Positions 25,560-37,604 of a stretch of DNA of 64,000 bases are shown here, piece by piece; position 1 is the stretch's first letter; each line of letters begins with the position of its first letter. The stretch spans positions 9,994,945 to 10,058,944 of the forward strand of contig JARCOQ010000017.1 in the NCBI GenBank assembly GCA_029207755.1. Reading direction: 5' to 3'. This stretch comes from Chamaea fasciata (taxonomy: Eukaryota > Chordata > Aves > Passeriformes > Sylviidae). Position numbers and translations under genes: made by a program. The notes below the pieces were generated by a model, which was not told the DNA's origin, did no database searches, and saw only the letters and a list, made by a program, of their open reading frames with translations.

Positions 25560-25960
25560 TTGAGGTCAAGGCTTTTTACAAGCTAGAATTTTTATCATGA
25601 ACTGGAGCCCAGAGTTAATTGTACACAAAGACACATTGTTGTTTCCATTAGGATTTACAGTACCACTGAATTTTAATTATTGGGTAACATTTCTTCCATT
25701 ATAGCTCTCACTCCTCCTCCCCTTTTTGTGCCAACCCATGTTTCTTTCAGCTGCAGCAGCTTGCAATGCAAAGTGCAAAATACCCCCAATAAATAAACAA
25801 TTTGTGGCCTCGGCTTTGATGCAACATTTTATTTGTCCCTGCCTAAAACATAAAAACAACAACAAAAAAAGCCAAGAGGACAATTTAATGTGAGCTAAAC
25901 TGTAATCTGGTGTTTCCTGTTTACCGGCACTGGTTAATTTTAAAGTTCAAAGCGCAGTCC
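25560..25960. other. candidate conserved noncoding (enhancer-like) block
   Basis: Repeat-free sequence with 'ttttaattattgggtaac', 'cttgcaatgcaaagtgcaaaatac', 'aataaataaacaatttgtgg' (FOX-like and SOX-like cores) and 'gatgcaacattttatttg'. The density of homeodomain, FOX and SOX-type cores and the lack of repeat signatures resemble vertebrate developmental enhancers. Inference only. Confidence 0.25.
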
Positions 25961-27515
25961 TAGACAAGAGCTATACAGGAGGTCTTTATCATTGCTGGAA
26001 CAAAACACTTCTTATGGACAAAGGCTCTAGTGGGCAGTAAAATGTTCTTGGATTCTTTCTATGTGATGATAAAATAGACATGCTGAAATGCTTCATCAAT
26101 TGCCCTGAAGCAAATGTTTTACAGAGTTTTTATGCAAAAAACCCTAATAATTCACTCCTGGACTCTGAAGGTTTCACAGAATTTCAGTGACTGAGCTTCA
26201 AGATTTTTTTTAAAGGCAACAAGCAGTCATTTCAAAAGGCATCTAATAAACACAAGACTGGATGTATTAATTGGTTCGGTTCTTAATTTTCCTCCTGGTC
26301 TCTGTGCTTGAGTTCTGTGCAGTATGTGGAGCCTCAGTCTGTGCAGCAGAATTGACATAAGTAGCCCCAGCAGTATAATGGGAAAAAATGATGTATTCAA
26401 TCAATAAAAACCCCTTTTCGGAACCAATTGTATAAATGCTTGGCCTCAGTTTATCACTCAGTCTCCAGCCACCTCAGCCCTGTGCGGTGTTTTACGAACC
26501 ATAGATATACCTCATACATATAAAAATAATGTTCCTTGTGCTGGGCCAGGCAACTTGAAATGAATTCAAACCCCAGTGGGGGATGACATCAGAGGTGTGA
26601 TGGGTTTCCAAGCTGAAATAAACCCAGAGAGGGCCCTGGAGAGGTTTAGTGGGTGGGAGGACTGCAGTGTGTGCAGTGCACGGGGTAGGTCCCTGTTGTG
26701 TGTGCCCCAGAGACCGAGCCTTGCCAAGTGCCCGTGTCCAGTCTGCAGTGCCAGTAGTCAGCAAGGAGGGAGAAAGAAGGATCTTTTAAAATGATTTTAT
26801 GAACCTTTCACCCTCTCATATTCTTCCTGCTGTGTTCTTCTCCCACTCCCCTCTGACTTCTAGCTCCCACCCACAGCGTGGCTCTGATTCTGCCTCAGGA
26901 TAAGGTGGTCTCCGTGCTGTTCTCCCAAGTGCCCATAAATTGTCTTTTACTCACCAGTCAGAGTGTGGTCTCTGAGTGTGTAGGAGGAATTATTCCCTTT
27001 CTTATTTCCAGCTAACCACGGCTGCTGCCTCCCTGGACAAGCCAAACCTTAATCAGCTGCAGGGGTGGGCAAAACCTCTTGATAACGAGAAGAAGCTATG
27101 AACTGGACCCTGGGGGAACCCCATCAGGTCCTGAAGAATCACAGAGGGGCTGGGTTTTTCCTTCTTTGCTCCCTTATCTTTGAACAAAGGGAAAAGCGTT
27201 GTTGAGTTGGGCAAAAAAAATCAAAATCAAGGGGAAGCGTAAAGGGGTCTGTAGATCTGTGAAGGCTTGGATTGCTTAATGAAAACACATCCACCCACAG
27301 CCTCACTGCAGAGATGGAGATCAGTCTCCTGGGCTGTTCTGGATTGAGTTTCAGCTCTTTGGATGCTGTTTCTTGTGCATGTTTAGGGGGAATATGTAAA
27401 AAATTACACATCTTTAAAGACTGAATTTAGTTACATGTTTAAAAACCAAAAGTGGTTGGGAGGAAGGGACTCAGGCAACCTGGGGGCATTTTTCTTCCTG
27501 TTGGCTTTCTGACAA

Positions 27516-27590
27516 CAGTGTGGGTGTGCTGAGGACAAGCAACACCATAATCATTACAAGCAATATTGTCCTGTCTCTCAGCCTCTGCAG
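27516..27590 (+). repeat. unidentified ancient interspersed repeat, copy A
   Basis: This 75-bp segment aligns without gaps to 30794-30868. By hand count the last 31 bases match at 29 positions and the whole at about 57 of 75 (76%). The shared core is gcaatattgt(c/g)ct(g/a)tctctcagcctctgcag. Same strand, 3.28 kb apart. I cannot assign a family. Low similarity outside the core argues against a recent local duplication and suggests two remnants of an old repeat. Confidence 0.55.
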
Positions 27591-29547
27591 GATCTGGATC
27601 CTCATTCCTGTAGGGAGCAGGACCAGTCTTGGGTTCCCCATTGCTTTAGCCCTTCCGCTGTGAGAATAGAGGAGTTCTAGGGGCTACAGTCTGAGAGAGG
27701 AAAATACCAGAAATCCCAAGCCCCAAAGGAAAATCTTCAGCAAGATGCCAGTGCTCCCCTGTTCCCCAGGAATGCCACAGTCCACCAGCACATTGAATCT
27801 TTTCAGTCTAATCACCCCAGATACAGACACTAACCTTTGGATAGTTTGTGCCTTAATAACCTCTACCAACCGTCCTCGGAAGGCACAGATTGACTCTGGA
27901 GATGAATCAATGCCTGTCAACCTCTCTGGAACTGTGTGTAAACACACCAGGTCTTCTTAAAAACCCAAGGAACAACTCGGGCATTTGGTTGAGATTTCAG
28001 AAACTCCTCTGCAAAGGGAGAGGCCAACACAGAGATAGGTGCTGTGGTGGAGGCTGCCTGCCCTTGCTCTTACGGGCAATCTGTGAGGCAATTCCCTGTC
28101 AAGGAGGCCAAGGGACTTGCCAGGGACGCAAGTGGGGTTTAGCTACTGTAACCACAGAGACAAATAACAAAAAAAAAAAAAATAAATTGGGGAAGAGGTA
28201 GCTACTGGTCAGTGTGTACCCGTGGCTGGGAGAAGTGTGATTTCCTGTGCCCCACTATGGGTCAACAAAGAGAGCACAACAGATGGCTGCTGGACTGAGT
28301 CTTGGGAAAGAAATCCCAAATGGGACTTTGCCTCTGAAAGAACCCTCTGTGCCTCAGAACAGCGAATTTGAGAGGATGGGTCACAGCTCTGTCCTGCTGT
28401 GGCACGTTGGGAAGTGATGAGAGAAGGGTTCCTGTTGTAAAAACGGCAAAAGATCAAGTCTTTCATCGATGACGCCAGCGCAGGACTTTAAGGGAGAGGT
28501 GACTAAGAATTCCAGCTACTCTCATGCTTGCGACAGCCCAGGGAAGGATTTGGCTCTCTGAGGGGCAGAGCACGCAGCAGCACCTGCTGGAAGCTGGTGA
28601 GCAGGGGGTGACTCAGATATTTGGAGAGTCACTTTCCTCAACTACTTTGGAGCCCTGCGTTGGAACTCCCAGTCTTGCAAACGTCACTTTTGCTGGTGGT
28701 GTGTGCCTTGCTGTGCTTGGACAGAGAGGAAACAGAAGTGCAGTGAGGGCTGCTCCAACATCCAGTGACTGCTCAGAGAGAAAACCAAGGGCTTTGCCTC
28801 CAAGATGCCTTTTCTATCTGCTTGGCAGAATTGTACATTTTGTCACACAACATGACCACTGTTTGTCTGTCTCTGGGAACCCCGGTGGCCAGGCAGCACT
28901 CCTGTGTCTAAAGAGAACCTGTTTTAGCACTTCCAGAAGAAACTTGGCTGAAAAGATAGATCCTAACAGTGTTTTGGGAGGTGCTGTTAGCACAACTGAT
29001 AGTGGCAGAGCAAGCGATTCCCTGTGTAATAAAGATATTTTCCCCATCAGTAGATTTCTTGCCAGAGCTCAATGGAATGGGATACATTGAATTGACAGTA
29101 ATTCCCAAATTTACAGAGTGGAACTGAGGGGTATTTTTCAAAGTTCATTTTTTCCACTACAATCTGAAATTTTTTTTATAAGAAAAAAGAAAAAAAGAAA
29201 GAGGGAATTTCCTGTTTGCTCTCCCTCCCTCTAATTTTAACTGGTTTTCCTGGAATCTTTGTAACTTTGGGGATTAAACTGAGCTCTGCATGTGCATTTT
29301 CTGTACATACAATTAACAAATGCTTGTCTTTCAAGCTCTTTTAGTAAGCAAAAGAAAACAGAACAGGATTAACTTTGCTATCCTCCATTGAAAATGAGTT
29401 CCCCTACTGAGCAGTAAGCACAACCATGGAATATATGGTACTTACTTAATACACTGGAAAAATAGTCTTTGTTGGACTTAGGCTCTCTTTCCTAAATTAT
29501 TTTGCTTGTTGTTTTTTGGGTTTGGTTGGGGTTATTTTTTGTTACAG

Positions 29548-29646
29548 CCAGAAGGGACAATCAGCATAATTTCCGTATACAAGCTGGACACATATATTTT
29601 TTCCAGTAACTTTAATGAGAGTCAGGTTCGTGTGAGGAATTTAAGG
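29548..29646 (+). other. weak candidate internal exon, 99 bp, phase-symmetric
   Basis: A T/G-rich tract ending in 'ttttttgttacag' precedes the segment and AGG|GTGAGT follows it. The intervening 99 bp is a multiple of three and is open in the frame beginning at 29548 (starts Pro-Glu-Gly-Thr-Ile-Ser). The 33-residue peptide contains no motif I recognise. The reading frame also continues on both sides of the segment, so openness is weak evidence. It could be a noncoding RNA exon, a decayed exon or coincidence. Confidence 0.18.
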
Positions 29647-29689
29647 GTGAGTTTTTTGCTGCTCCCTCTCACATCAAAAGAAAAGTTTT

Positions 29690-29990
29690 CATTGACTTCA
29701 TTACTGCTAGGTCAGGATGGAGTAAGATATTGGGAAATAACACTCCGAGAAGAAAAGTGGCATCAGCAAGATGCCGTGGTATCATTCTCTTATCACAGGT
29801 CACTATCAAATTTATATAAATGTGGATCACTAATTGCACTAATGCTTTGCAGAGTGCCTAATGCAGCAGCTATTTAATAAAGCAGAGGAGTAGTAGCAAT
29901 GAATCCTCCCAGTGTTTTTATGCAAGTTTTATCAAGTCTGGAGAACCCACCGGGTTGGAAAGACTACTGCCCTTCATTAATGCAGTCATG
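29690..29990. other. candidate conserved noncoding (enhancer-like) block
   Basis: Unique sequence with 'aaatttataaatgtgg'-type AT cores, 'cactaattgcactaatgctttgcag' and 'gcagctatttaataaagcag', free of repeats. It resembles developmental enhancer sequence in composition. No conservation data are available here, so this is inference from texture. Confidence 0.25.
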
Positions 29991-30793
29991 AACAAAGAAT
30001 AAATCAGCGTGTCCTTCAAACTCCCGGGAGTCCTCCAGGCCTACACACAGCACGATTGTAAGAAGAGGGGAAGGAAGGCAGGGAAGTCCTAAAGATTAAT
30101 CAGATAATAAGGGAAATTCCTTAGTCCTGAGCACAAGGTCTTTCCCCTCCCCAGCCCCCCCAAGAAGCCACACAAGTCATGTTGCCCCTGATCTGCAGGA
30201 GAGATAAGGATGCCCTGGCCAGTGTGAGATGTACAACAAACAGAACTTTATCTGCCCCCCACACGCTGCCTCGGGATCAATGGGCAGCCACCGCTCAGAC
30301 GTCTCCAGGAAGGATCTGGGAGATGGGACATCCCCTCGTGCCCCCTCTTCCCCAGCCTTAGAAGTCCCCAGGTCACGTAAGCGTGGCCTTGGAAGAAACA
30401 GGAAAAACTCTTACCCCAGGTACGAGCCTGGGTCGCAGCAGCAGCCGAACAAATGACAAAGGAGGAAAACGCTGGCTTTTGACTGTGTTTGTTTTTTCTT
30501 GTTTGTAGAGTTTGCACCTCAAAGCTGCCATTGGAGAGCAGTTTCATTCTGTGTGTGCTTTCCTGTGAGCCTGGCAGGAAAACAGAGACCAAAAGAAAGG
30601 AAAAAAATAAAACCCCTAACCCTGATGCTGGAAACATCTGGATTTTTATATGTGCTTAACATCTCAGGAGAGTTTGTTTTTGTTTGTCCTTCTTGCCAAT
30701 AAAGTCAATGCTTTTCCCTGAAATATATGGGAACCGGAAATATATATTAAAGAGAAGTATTCCTGGTTAAACTCAAGCTTGGGTAATTAATGG

Positions 30794-30868
30794 CAGTGTG
30801 GCTGTGATGAGAAGCAGCGAGATGATAACCTCCATGGGCAATATTGTGCTATCTCTCAGCCTCTGCAG
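30794..30868 (+). repeat. unidentified ancient interspersed repeat, copy B
   Basis: Second copy of the element at 27516-27590, in the same orientation. The 31-bp core is 29/31 identical and the 44 bp before it fades from about 85% to below 50% identity. After the core, both copies contain 'tcatt' at nearly the same offset, hinting that homology continues for some tens of bases. Confidence 0.55.
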
Positions 30869-33351
30869 AGTTAGCTCTAATCATTGTGCAACCAGACCAT
30901 CAAAGGAACAGTAAGATCAGATAAGCAAAATACTGCTGTCATTTTGCATCAATGTTAGTTAAGTTATAATTATTGCTTTTCCTGTCTTTGGTTAAAATGA
31001 GGGTGAAACCCAATTTTTTAAAATTTGCACACTTACCTATTCATATGCATTTCTTTGCCCAATTGGACCCCTAAAAAGATGCATGTCCATGTGTTATATT
31101 GTCTCAGGAAAACCCTGGTTATATTCTGGTGGCTTTGTCAGACAGTTTAGCACACAAGCAGCCGCGATCCACCTTCACTCTACAGGGGAAGCCACCTGCA
31201 GAAAAAAGATGAGGGAAAATCTCCTCCAAGAAATAGTCAAGAGACACCAACACAGGCAACGTGAGCAACTCTCTTCAGCAGATGAGCACTGACCTGGAGT
31301 TTATGGTCATGTTGGCTGAGCTGTTCCCATTCCCCAAGGGAATTATGATTTCTGAGACCCAGAATAATCGTGACTTGACAAAGTGAATGGGACACAAGAC
31401 TGGGGTTGCCTCCTCTGCTGTATCTTGAATGCCCATCCCAACCTCCACCTCCAAATCGGCAGACGGGGTCCCAAAAATTACTCACCTGACATGTACTTCT
31501 ACAGGTTTCAAATATGTTTAAGTTCTATAAAAACAATTTGGGTGCCTACCTAGTCTTTTCTGAGCTAAATAGGAACTGTTTGCTTTCCAAACCAAGGGAT
31601 GATCTGCTGCCCAGCAAGGTAAATGAGTTCTTTGTCACTGATTTTGGCTGAAAGAAGCTCTCACCCTCACCCTGCAACTTCCTTCAGGTCAAGTTTGCTT
31701 CCTTTATTTCCAGCACTTCTGCTTCTGGTCCTGAGTGGAACAGACTTTCTTGTGGGTATGTTTGTACTTCCCAGTCATTTGCATGTAATTTTATGCAAAC
31801 ATTTTTATCACAGATCAGTTCACACAACCACAAGCTGTGTTTTTATTTTCTCTGTCAGCTGAAAGCTTCATCAACATTGGGTTTTTTTCTCTCCTTGCTC
31901 CAGCATGACTACATCAAAGTAATTGCACAGGTGTAAACCTGTAATGGTCTAGATGTTCTGCATTTGTGCAGCAAAATGTTCTGTTTTCCATGTACCTTAT
32001 GTTGGTCTGAGCTCAGGCATCTCACGTTTTGCCAGCCAGCACTTTTGGAGGCTCAGTGAAACATGTGCATTGAGGTCATTGCAGCATCCCAAAATTTGGG
32101 CAGGCAAGCAGATGTTTGAGAAAATTTCTTGCCATCAGACGGAAGTAAATTCCTTACAAAACCTGCAATACTTTTAATAAAATAATTTGATTGGTGAATC
32201 GGGCAAACAATATTAAAATGGATCATGTTGGTGGATCATTTCCTTAAAAGACTTGCATCAAAAGCTCAAATAATGCCGTGAAATCCTCCATTTGTCAGTC
32301 AGTGCTACACGTCCACTTAAAATGCTTGTGTGAGTTCTCCAAGGAGCTGGGAGGATGAGAGGCAGCCCTGGTGAGAGCAGAGGCTGAAGGAGCAGGAGCA
32401 AAACCACCCAGGGAAACAGCGTGGGGAGGGAGAGGCCAGGCTGGTGCAGAGTGTGACTGAGACCCTCTCTCTGTCTCTCCAGAGAGCAGGAACCCCATGA
32501 TTACACAGGTGACAGGCAATAGTGAGCCAGAGCACAGAGCTCAGAGCACATCAGAGTGATGAAAACCATCAGCAAGCTTCAATTTAAAATTGCTGCGTTG
32601 GAGCTGGCACCCTCACAAGAATAATGCTTATTATTTTGTATCCATTTCATCTCATTCTCCTGGCTGATTAAGTGATAACTCTTATCTTACAGAACATTGG
32701 AAGTTGTTGCTACATCACATCTTGGATTTATCAATAACTAATTCCCTGTTGGGGAAATAAGTATTTCATGACTGTATACGCAAGGTGCTCATTGCTCAAT
32801 TTGAAACATGCCTGATCTGAAGTTAATATTCAGATTTTTTCATTCTTTCTTTTGGTGACTCTTACCAGTCTCAGTTGCAAGGAAATAGAAATTCACCCTG
32901 TGAAGACGACAGAATCTGGAGCAATATGAGACAATGACTCCTCGGATGAACCCTTAAATGTCAATATTCAAATGAAATATTTTTTTCTCAGCAAAATTTT
33001 AAATCCTGGAAAACAGATATTTCTGGTGGATCTGCTGAAGCAGCTTTCAGTGAACTGTAAAAGCACAGGCTGCACCATGATGTCATGAGGGGCTAGGAAC
33101 TGCTCATGGAAAAGCTCCATGTTTTCACACACAAAACGAAGTGTAAGGTCTTTGTTAGTACAGCCCTGAGTATTTCACATTATGGCTCCAGCAAGAGCAG
33201 CACATTTAACACAGTGCTGTGATCATGGACAATGCAGCTACACTAGCCCAGTGGTGGATGGCCATAGGAAAAGGGATCACGATTAACTCCATCAGTGCTG
33301 AATGATACACCTACCCGGTGCCCCAGCTAATGCTTCTTTCTTCATAAGACC

Positions 33352-33368
33352 AAAAAAAAAAAAAAAAA
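33352..33368. repeat. poly-A tract (A17)
   Basis: Seventeen consecutive A. No retroposon body with recognisable sequence ends here. Confidence 0.9.
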
Positions 33369-33676
33369 TCAAACTGAAACCTCATGGCATGTCAGGAGCT
33401 TGGTTTTTGATAGTTATTAATGTAATTTTTGTTTTGCTGAAAAAGGATCAGAGCCAAGGCATGAGCAGGTGCTGCAGGATCTGAGCTGCACTGTCAGCCT
33501 CTTTAATGTGACCTTGAACTCTCAGCCACAAGTCCAGACCAGAATACACTGGAGTGTGCTCCACAAAGGAATATTCATAGAAGACTCAGATCAGTCCTAA
33601 GATTGTATTCACCATCATTCCTTTAACTCACATTTCTGCAAGAAAAACCACACCAGAGAAAGAAAACTGCTCCACC

Positions 33677-33696
33677 TTTTTTTTTTTTTTTTTTTT
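33677..33696. repeat. poly-T tract (T20)
   Basis: Twenty consecutive T followed by AATTTTCC. It could be the tail of a minus-strand retroposon, but no body is recognisable to the right. Confidence 0.9.
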
Positions 33697-34079
33697 AATT
33701 TTCCTACTGTGATTTCAGTAGGGGAAAGTTTCCTGAGCTGTCGGAACAAAACTGGGAAGCTCTTTGATCCAGGAGCAAATGGGTTAAAACAGCCTCAGAG
33801 TTCAAACCTCTGTTTTGCTCATCCTTAATGGAAACTCAGGGACTGAATTTAGAGTTGTGTTTGTGGAGAACAAGGAAAAAAGCGTCAGAGAGGAGGCTGG
33901 CAAGGAGGGATGGTATGCACAGGAATTAAATGCGGTTGGTGTCACTGCGCAGGGCGAGTCTCAACTATGTATGTGCGTGTAAGAATTTGTAGTAGTCTGT
34001 GTGCTGGCAAAAGAACTGGCAACCTGCCCTAAAACGTTTAATAGGCTCCTCCTGAGTTTTTGAATCCCTCCTCAGTGCT

Positions 34080-34165
34080 CTGTGACACAGGAGAACTTGA
34101 TCCCCATTTTAAAGCATCCCTGAGTGAGGGGTATATGGGTCATGGATGAGGTGGGATTCGGACAA
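34080..34165 (-). mobile_element. MIR-like ancient SINE fragment (reverse orientation)
   Basis: 'gatccccattttaaag', then 'ctgagtgagg', then 'gggtcatggatgaggtggga', then 'ttcgga' follow the order of a reversed MIR SINE: 'atccccattttacag', 'ctgaggcacag', 'ggtcacacagc..gtggcagagctgggattcgaa'. High divergence fits the age of the family. No alignment was run. Confidence 0.45.
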
Positions 34166-37100
34166 AAAAAAAATAGTTTGGATATTAATCGGACTGGGGA
34201 TTATGTGTAGCATTCAGAACCAGCTCTTCCCACACCAGAATTTGGGGATGCCTGGAGATTGGTCACATGCCTACTTCAGAGCCCGGATCCAATTTCAGAT
34301 TCCTTCTCAGTCCCCAGAACCCATCACTGTTTGCAGCCTGCATGTCATGATCTGAACTTACAATGATTTTGCTGCATAGAGGAATCAAATGAGCTGTGCA
34401 AGTTCCTCTGAAATCTTCTCCCTCAATCCCTAATATGCAACAGAGCTTGAAGTTCCTTCCTAAGAAATAAGTGAACCTGGATGGTTTTCTTGCAGTAACT
34501 AACTGACTAGTCCAGCTCTTGCCTTGGCTAATTTAGTTATTAATTTCAGAGATTAAAAGATTCAACAGAGGAGCAACAGCAGCAGCCTGATCCATTTGCT
34601 CTCTGTTTTGGCCTTGGCACTGCTGAGGTGAAGACTGATGCTTGCCCGAGCTGCAAAGCTGAAAGTAAGGCCAGACCTGAGGAAGACCTCAACAGAGGAC
34701 ACCTGTGGGCAGACCAAGCTACCCATGCTGGCTGTCCTGGGGTCTTCTTCGTGCCACAAGGCTCCAGAGGAGTCTTGATCTTCCCGTGGGTTTGCACGAG
34801 TGAACATTGTGTCTGATGAGGGGAAAAGGTCTCTGACCTGCTCTGAACAGAGAGCGCTCAAAACCTAAAGACAACTTGGGTAAGAGGAAGAGGGGACATC
34901 TCAAAATAGCATTTCTCATGTCATAGGACTGGTGGAAAGTCCCTGATTGACTGCACCAGGGGTTTGTGATACCAGGACAGCTTTGCACAAGTCTCTAGTG
35001 AAATCCATTGGACTTCTGCAGAATCTCTTTCAGGGGAACCAACCCAGACACCAAATACAAAAACAGCTGTGCTGAGAACTCTGCATCTGCCTCTGATGGC
35101 CTCATATGGCACTCACAGAAAAGCATTCGTCCTCCTATTTACTGCAACTGACTGAAAGAATCTTTATATGAAATCCTGGAATAGCTTCAAAAGCCTCTGT
35201 CTCAGGAAAACAGCATGCATTTAATAGCCTTCCAGAAAAGTATCACATATAAATTGGACAAAACCATTTAGCCAAGGAGCACTTAATTACAGTCAGCAGA
35301 GCAGCACCCAAACTCTGTGGAGCTCCTGCATGAAGGGGATCTTTCTTGGACAGAGACTAAAACCCAAAGGGACTGTGAAAATTCATCATGTTCCCTCCAA
35401 AATGTAGATGCAGTTGAAGGCTCCTGTATTTTTCAGCTCTTCATCACTCCCACTCAGTTTTCCCTGCACCCAGGAGAGCTGCTGTGATGAGTGTGCAGAC
35501 ACAGTGTGGGCCCCAGAGGTGACATTAACTGACTGAGACAGTCACAGAATACAGCAATCAAGGTGTTCCCCTCTACTAATTAAGGTCCTGAGAGGCGTCA
35601 CCTATGCTTTAATCCTTCCCTGACCCACAAGATCTTCCCAGGCCACAGCAGAAAAACAGCTGCCTTCCAGCAAGCTTCAAACTTTCTATCCACCTTCACT
35701 GGAGCAGATCAAAGCAGCTGCCACCTCCTTAAAGTGGAACAATTGAGTGGTTAAAGTGAGGGCCGAAGAGGGCAAATTAGTATTACTTTTAGACAAAGTT
35801 TGCTACCACACAGCACAAAACTGCCGGTGCAGCAGCATAGGGCTTCATGTAGAAATATAAAAGCCAGAAGAGGAGTAAGAAGTGCTGTATCTCCCCTGCA
35901 TGTCCAGGAGGCAAAATATAGGTGGGATATGGGAAAGGTCTGCAGGGAACTGCTCTCCCAAACAAATGGCTGGGCCTGTCCTCAGTGACCAGAGCACCGA
36001 AATGGCACAGCAATCCCCCCTGGTGCTGGGGAGAAAGCTACAGCAGCTGAGGCAGCTTGGCATTGCTTGAGGGCCTGACCCAGAGCAGCATCCCAGGAAA
36101 GGGCTCAGGGGTGGGAAGGGCTGGCAGCCTCTGCCACAGGCATCTGCATTAGGGCCTGACTCACCTGGGCTGGCACCAAGTGTCACTTCTCAGAGCTGGG
36201 AGGACTCCTGAGTCACCTGCCTCCCTCCTCCATCGCTGGGGCTGGCACCAGCCAAACTGTCCCTCTGATGGTTCCCATCAATATCCCCTCGGGGCACAGG
36301 GGGACTGGGCACCCCAGGGGAGCCGCTGAGATTTCTCTGCTCTTTGCATCTCTGACTGGTGCGAGGCAAGGATGAGAAACCCCAGATTTAGATTTTTGTA
36401 GACATTTCTAGTGTTGATTAGTTTTGGTGATACTCAGTGTTAACATTTGTGTCCCCTGAGCTCTTTGCCTTTCAGAACAGGACGCCTACTCGTTAATTAG
36501 TTCAGGCTTTTACCCGAAGGGTTATTTTGGGGATAGGCAGAACATTACAAAGTGCTCAGTCTGTGCTCTAACCAAGTACTTTGCTGTGAATATGGAGTTG
36601 ACATCACGTCATTTAGTTCATTTATTTAAGTGTTGATTTGTGGCTGATGCACCCACGGGTAATGCTGACAGCAGCTCCAGTTTCTTCATTAAAATACAGT
36701 GAAATAAATACAGCCCTCACACCTCGTCTTTCCTTAGCTGTAACCTGCTCACACAAGGAATAGTCATCACATCGCTGATGACAGCTGAGGCCACTCAGCA
36801 GCAGGGTCACTCTTGTCCCTGATGTTTCTGGATGGCACCTGAGACAAAAGAATACCTGGGACCCCACCCAGCCAAAAGGTGCTGTCCGTGTCTCTGCAGA
36901 CACAGGAAACCTCCTGCTTAATTTAGGGCATGAATGAGATCGTTGGTATGGACACAAAACCTCCCAGCAGAGATCTGTGCTGAAAGGATGGCTTGGCCCT
37001 GGGTAGGCTGAGGTTTTGGTTCCTGGCCCTGTTGTTGTCCTCTGTTGTGGCTCCAGCAAGCTGGATCACCAGCCCATGGTCTCAGCTTTCCCTCCACTCT

Positions 37101-37274
37101 TTTGCCCAGTTTTTTCATTTCCTGCAGATGTAATTTTGCCCTGTGTGAGCACCTCTGGTCATGGTAAGTAGAAGATCCCACAAAATTGCCTTGATATGCT
37201 CCAGTAAGGAACTCAGAAACCATGTTGTTCCCATTGGCAGTGAGAAAACTGTTAGCTCCTGGATATTTCAAAGA

Positions 37275-37345
37275 TGTCATTTCAGAGAGGGGAAACTGAG
37301 GCCATGACAAGTATTTGCGAAATATCTGTGGTAGGACAGAGAACT
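37275..37345 (-). mobile_element. MIR-like ancient SINE fragment (reverse orientation)
   Basis: 'tcatttcagagaggggaaactgaggccatgac' then 'aagtatttgcgaaatatctg' then 'gtaggacagagaact' parallels the reversed MIR order: 'ttacagatggggaaactgaggc', 'aagtgacttgcccaaggtc', 'agtggcagagccgggact'. The 13-bp core ggggaaactgagg is exact. Confidence 0.45.
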
Positions 37346-37590
37346 ATCCAAAGTGTCATTTTGGGTCAGACACTGACACTGGGGAAGCTAAAAGCTGGTG
37401 AAAACAGTTCACTTCCACCAGCTTCTGGAACAGTGGGGTGAAGGTCTTGGTGAGAGGTTGGGTGTTTTCCCGGGCTATGGCACCTCCTCTAACTTGTGCA
37501 GAAGGATGACACAGCTGTAGATATCTGTGCAGAGCCTTCACATGATGACTTTGGAGGACATAAATGAAGTTGGCACAGACTTATGAGATG

Positions 37591-37604
37591 CCAGCAGGGG
37601 ACTG
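37591..37604 (+). promoter_or_regulatory. partial CTCF-like motif
   Basis: CCAGCAGGGGACTG matches 12 of 14 positions of the CTCF core CCASYAGRKGGCRS, failing at positions 11 and 13. It is weaker than the site at 19086-19099. Relative to that site it is divergently oriented. Confidence 0.25.

Larger units (their letters stand above)
24553..29547. other. mostly unique noncoding DNA
   Basis: No gene recognised. Holds a perfect octamer ATTTGCAT at 24556-24563 just past the CR1 tail, T-rich tracts near 25.50-25.53 kb and an A14 tract at 28169-28182. An enhancer-like AT-rich block spans about 25560-26460, and the first copy of an unidentified fossil repeat lies at 27516-27590. The 188-codon open frame at 28524-29090 (plus) is the longest repeat-free one in the window. 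Its translation shows no recognisable domain, signal peptide or family resemblance, and no splice or promoter context supports it. Confidence 0.5.

Noticed and set aside
28524..29090. 188-codon plus-strand open frame, the longest without a simple repeat
   Set aside because: No recognisable domain, no protein-like periodicity, no promoter or splice context, and another frame is open on the minus strand over much of it. Length alone is not convincing in GC-rich DNA. PhyloCSF or BLASTP would settle it.
30617..30630. cctaaccctg as an interstitial telomere repeat
   Set aside because: Less than two CCCTAA units; no array.
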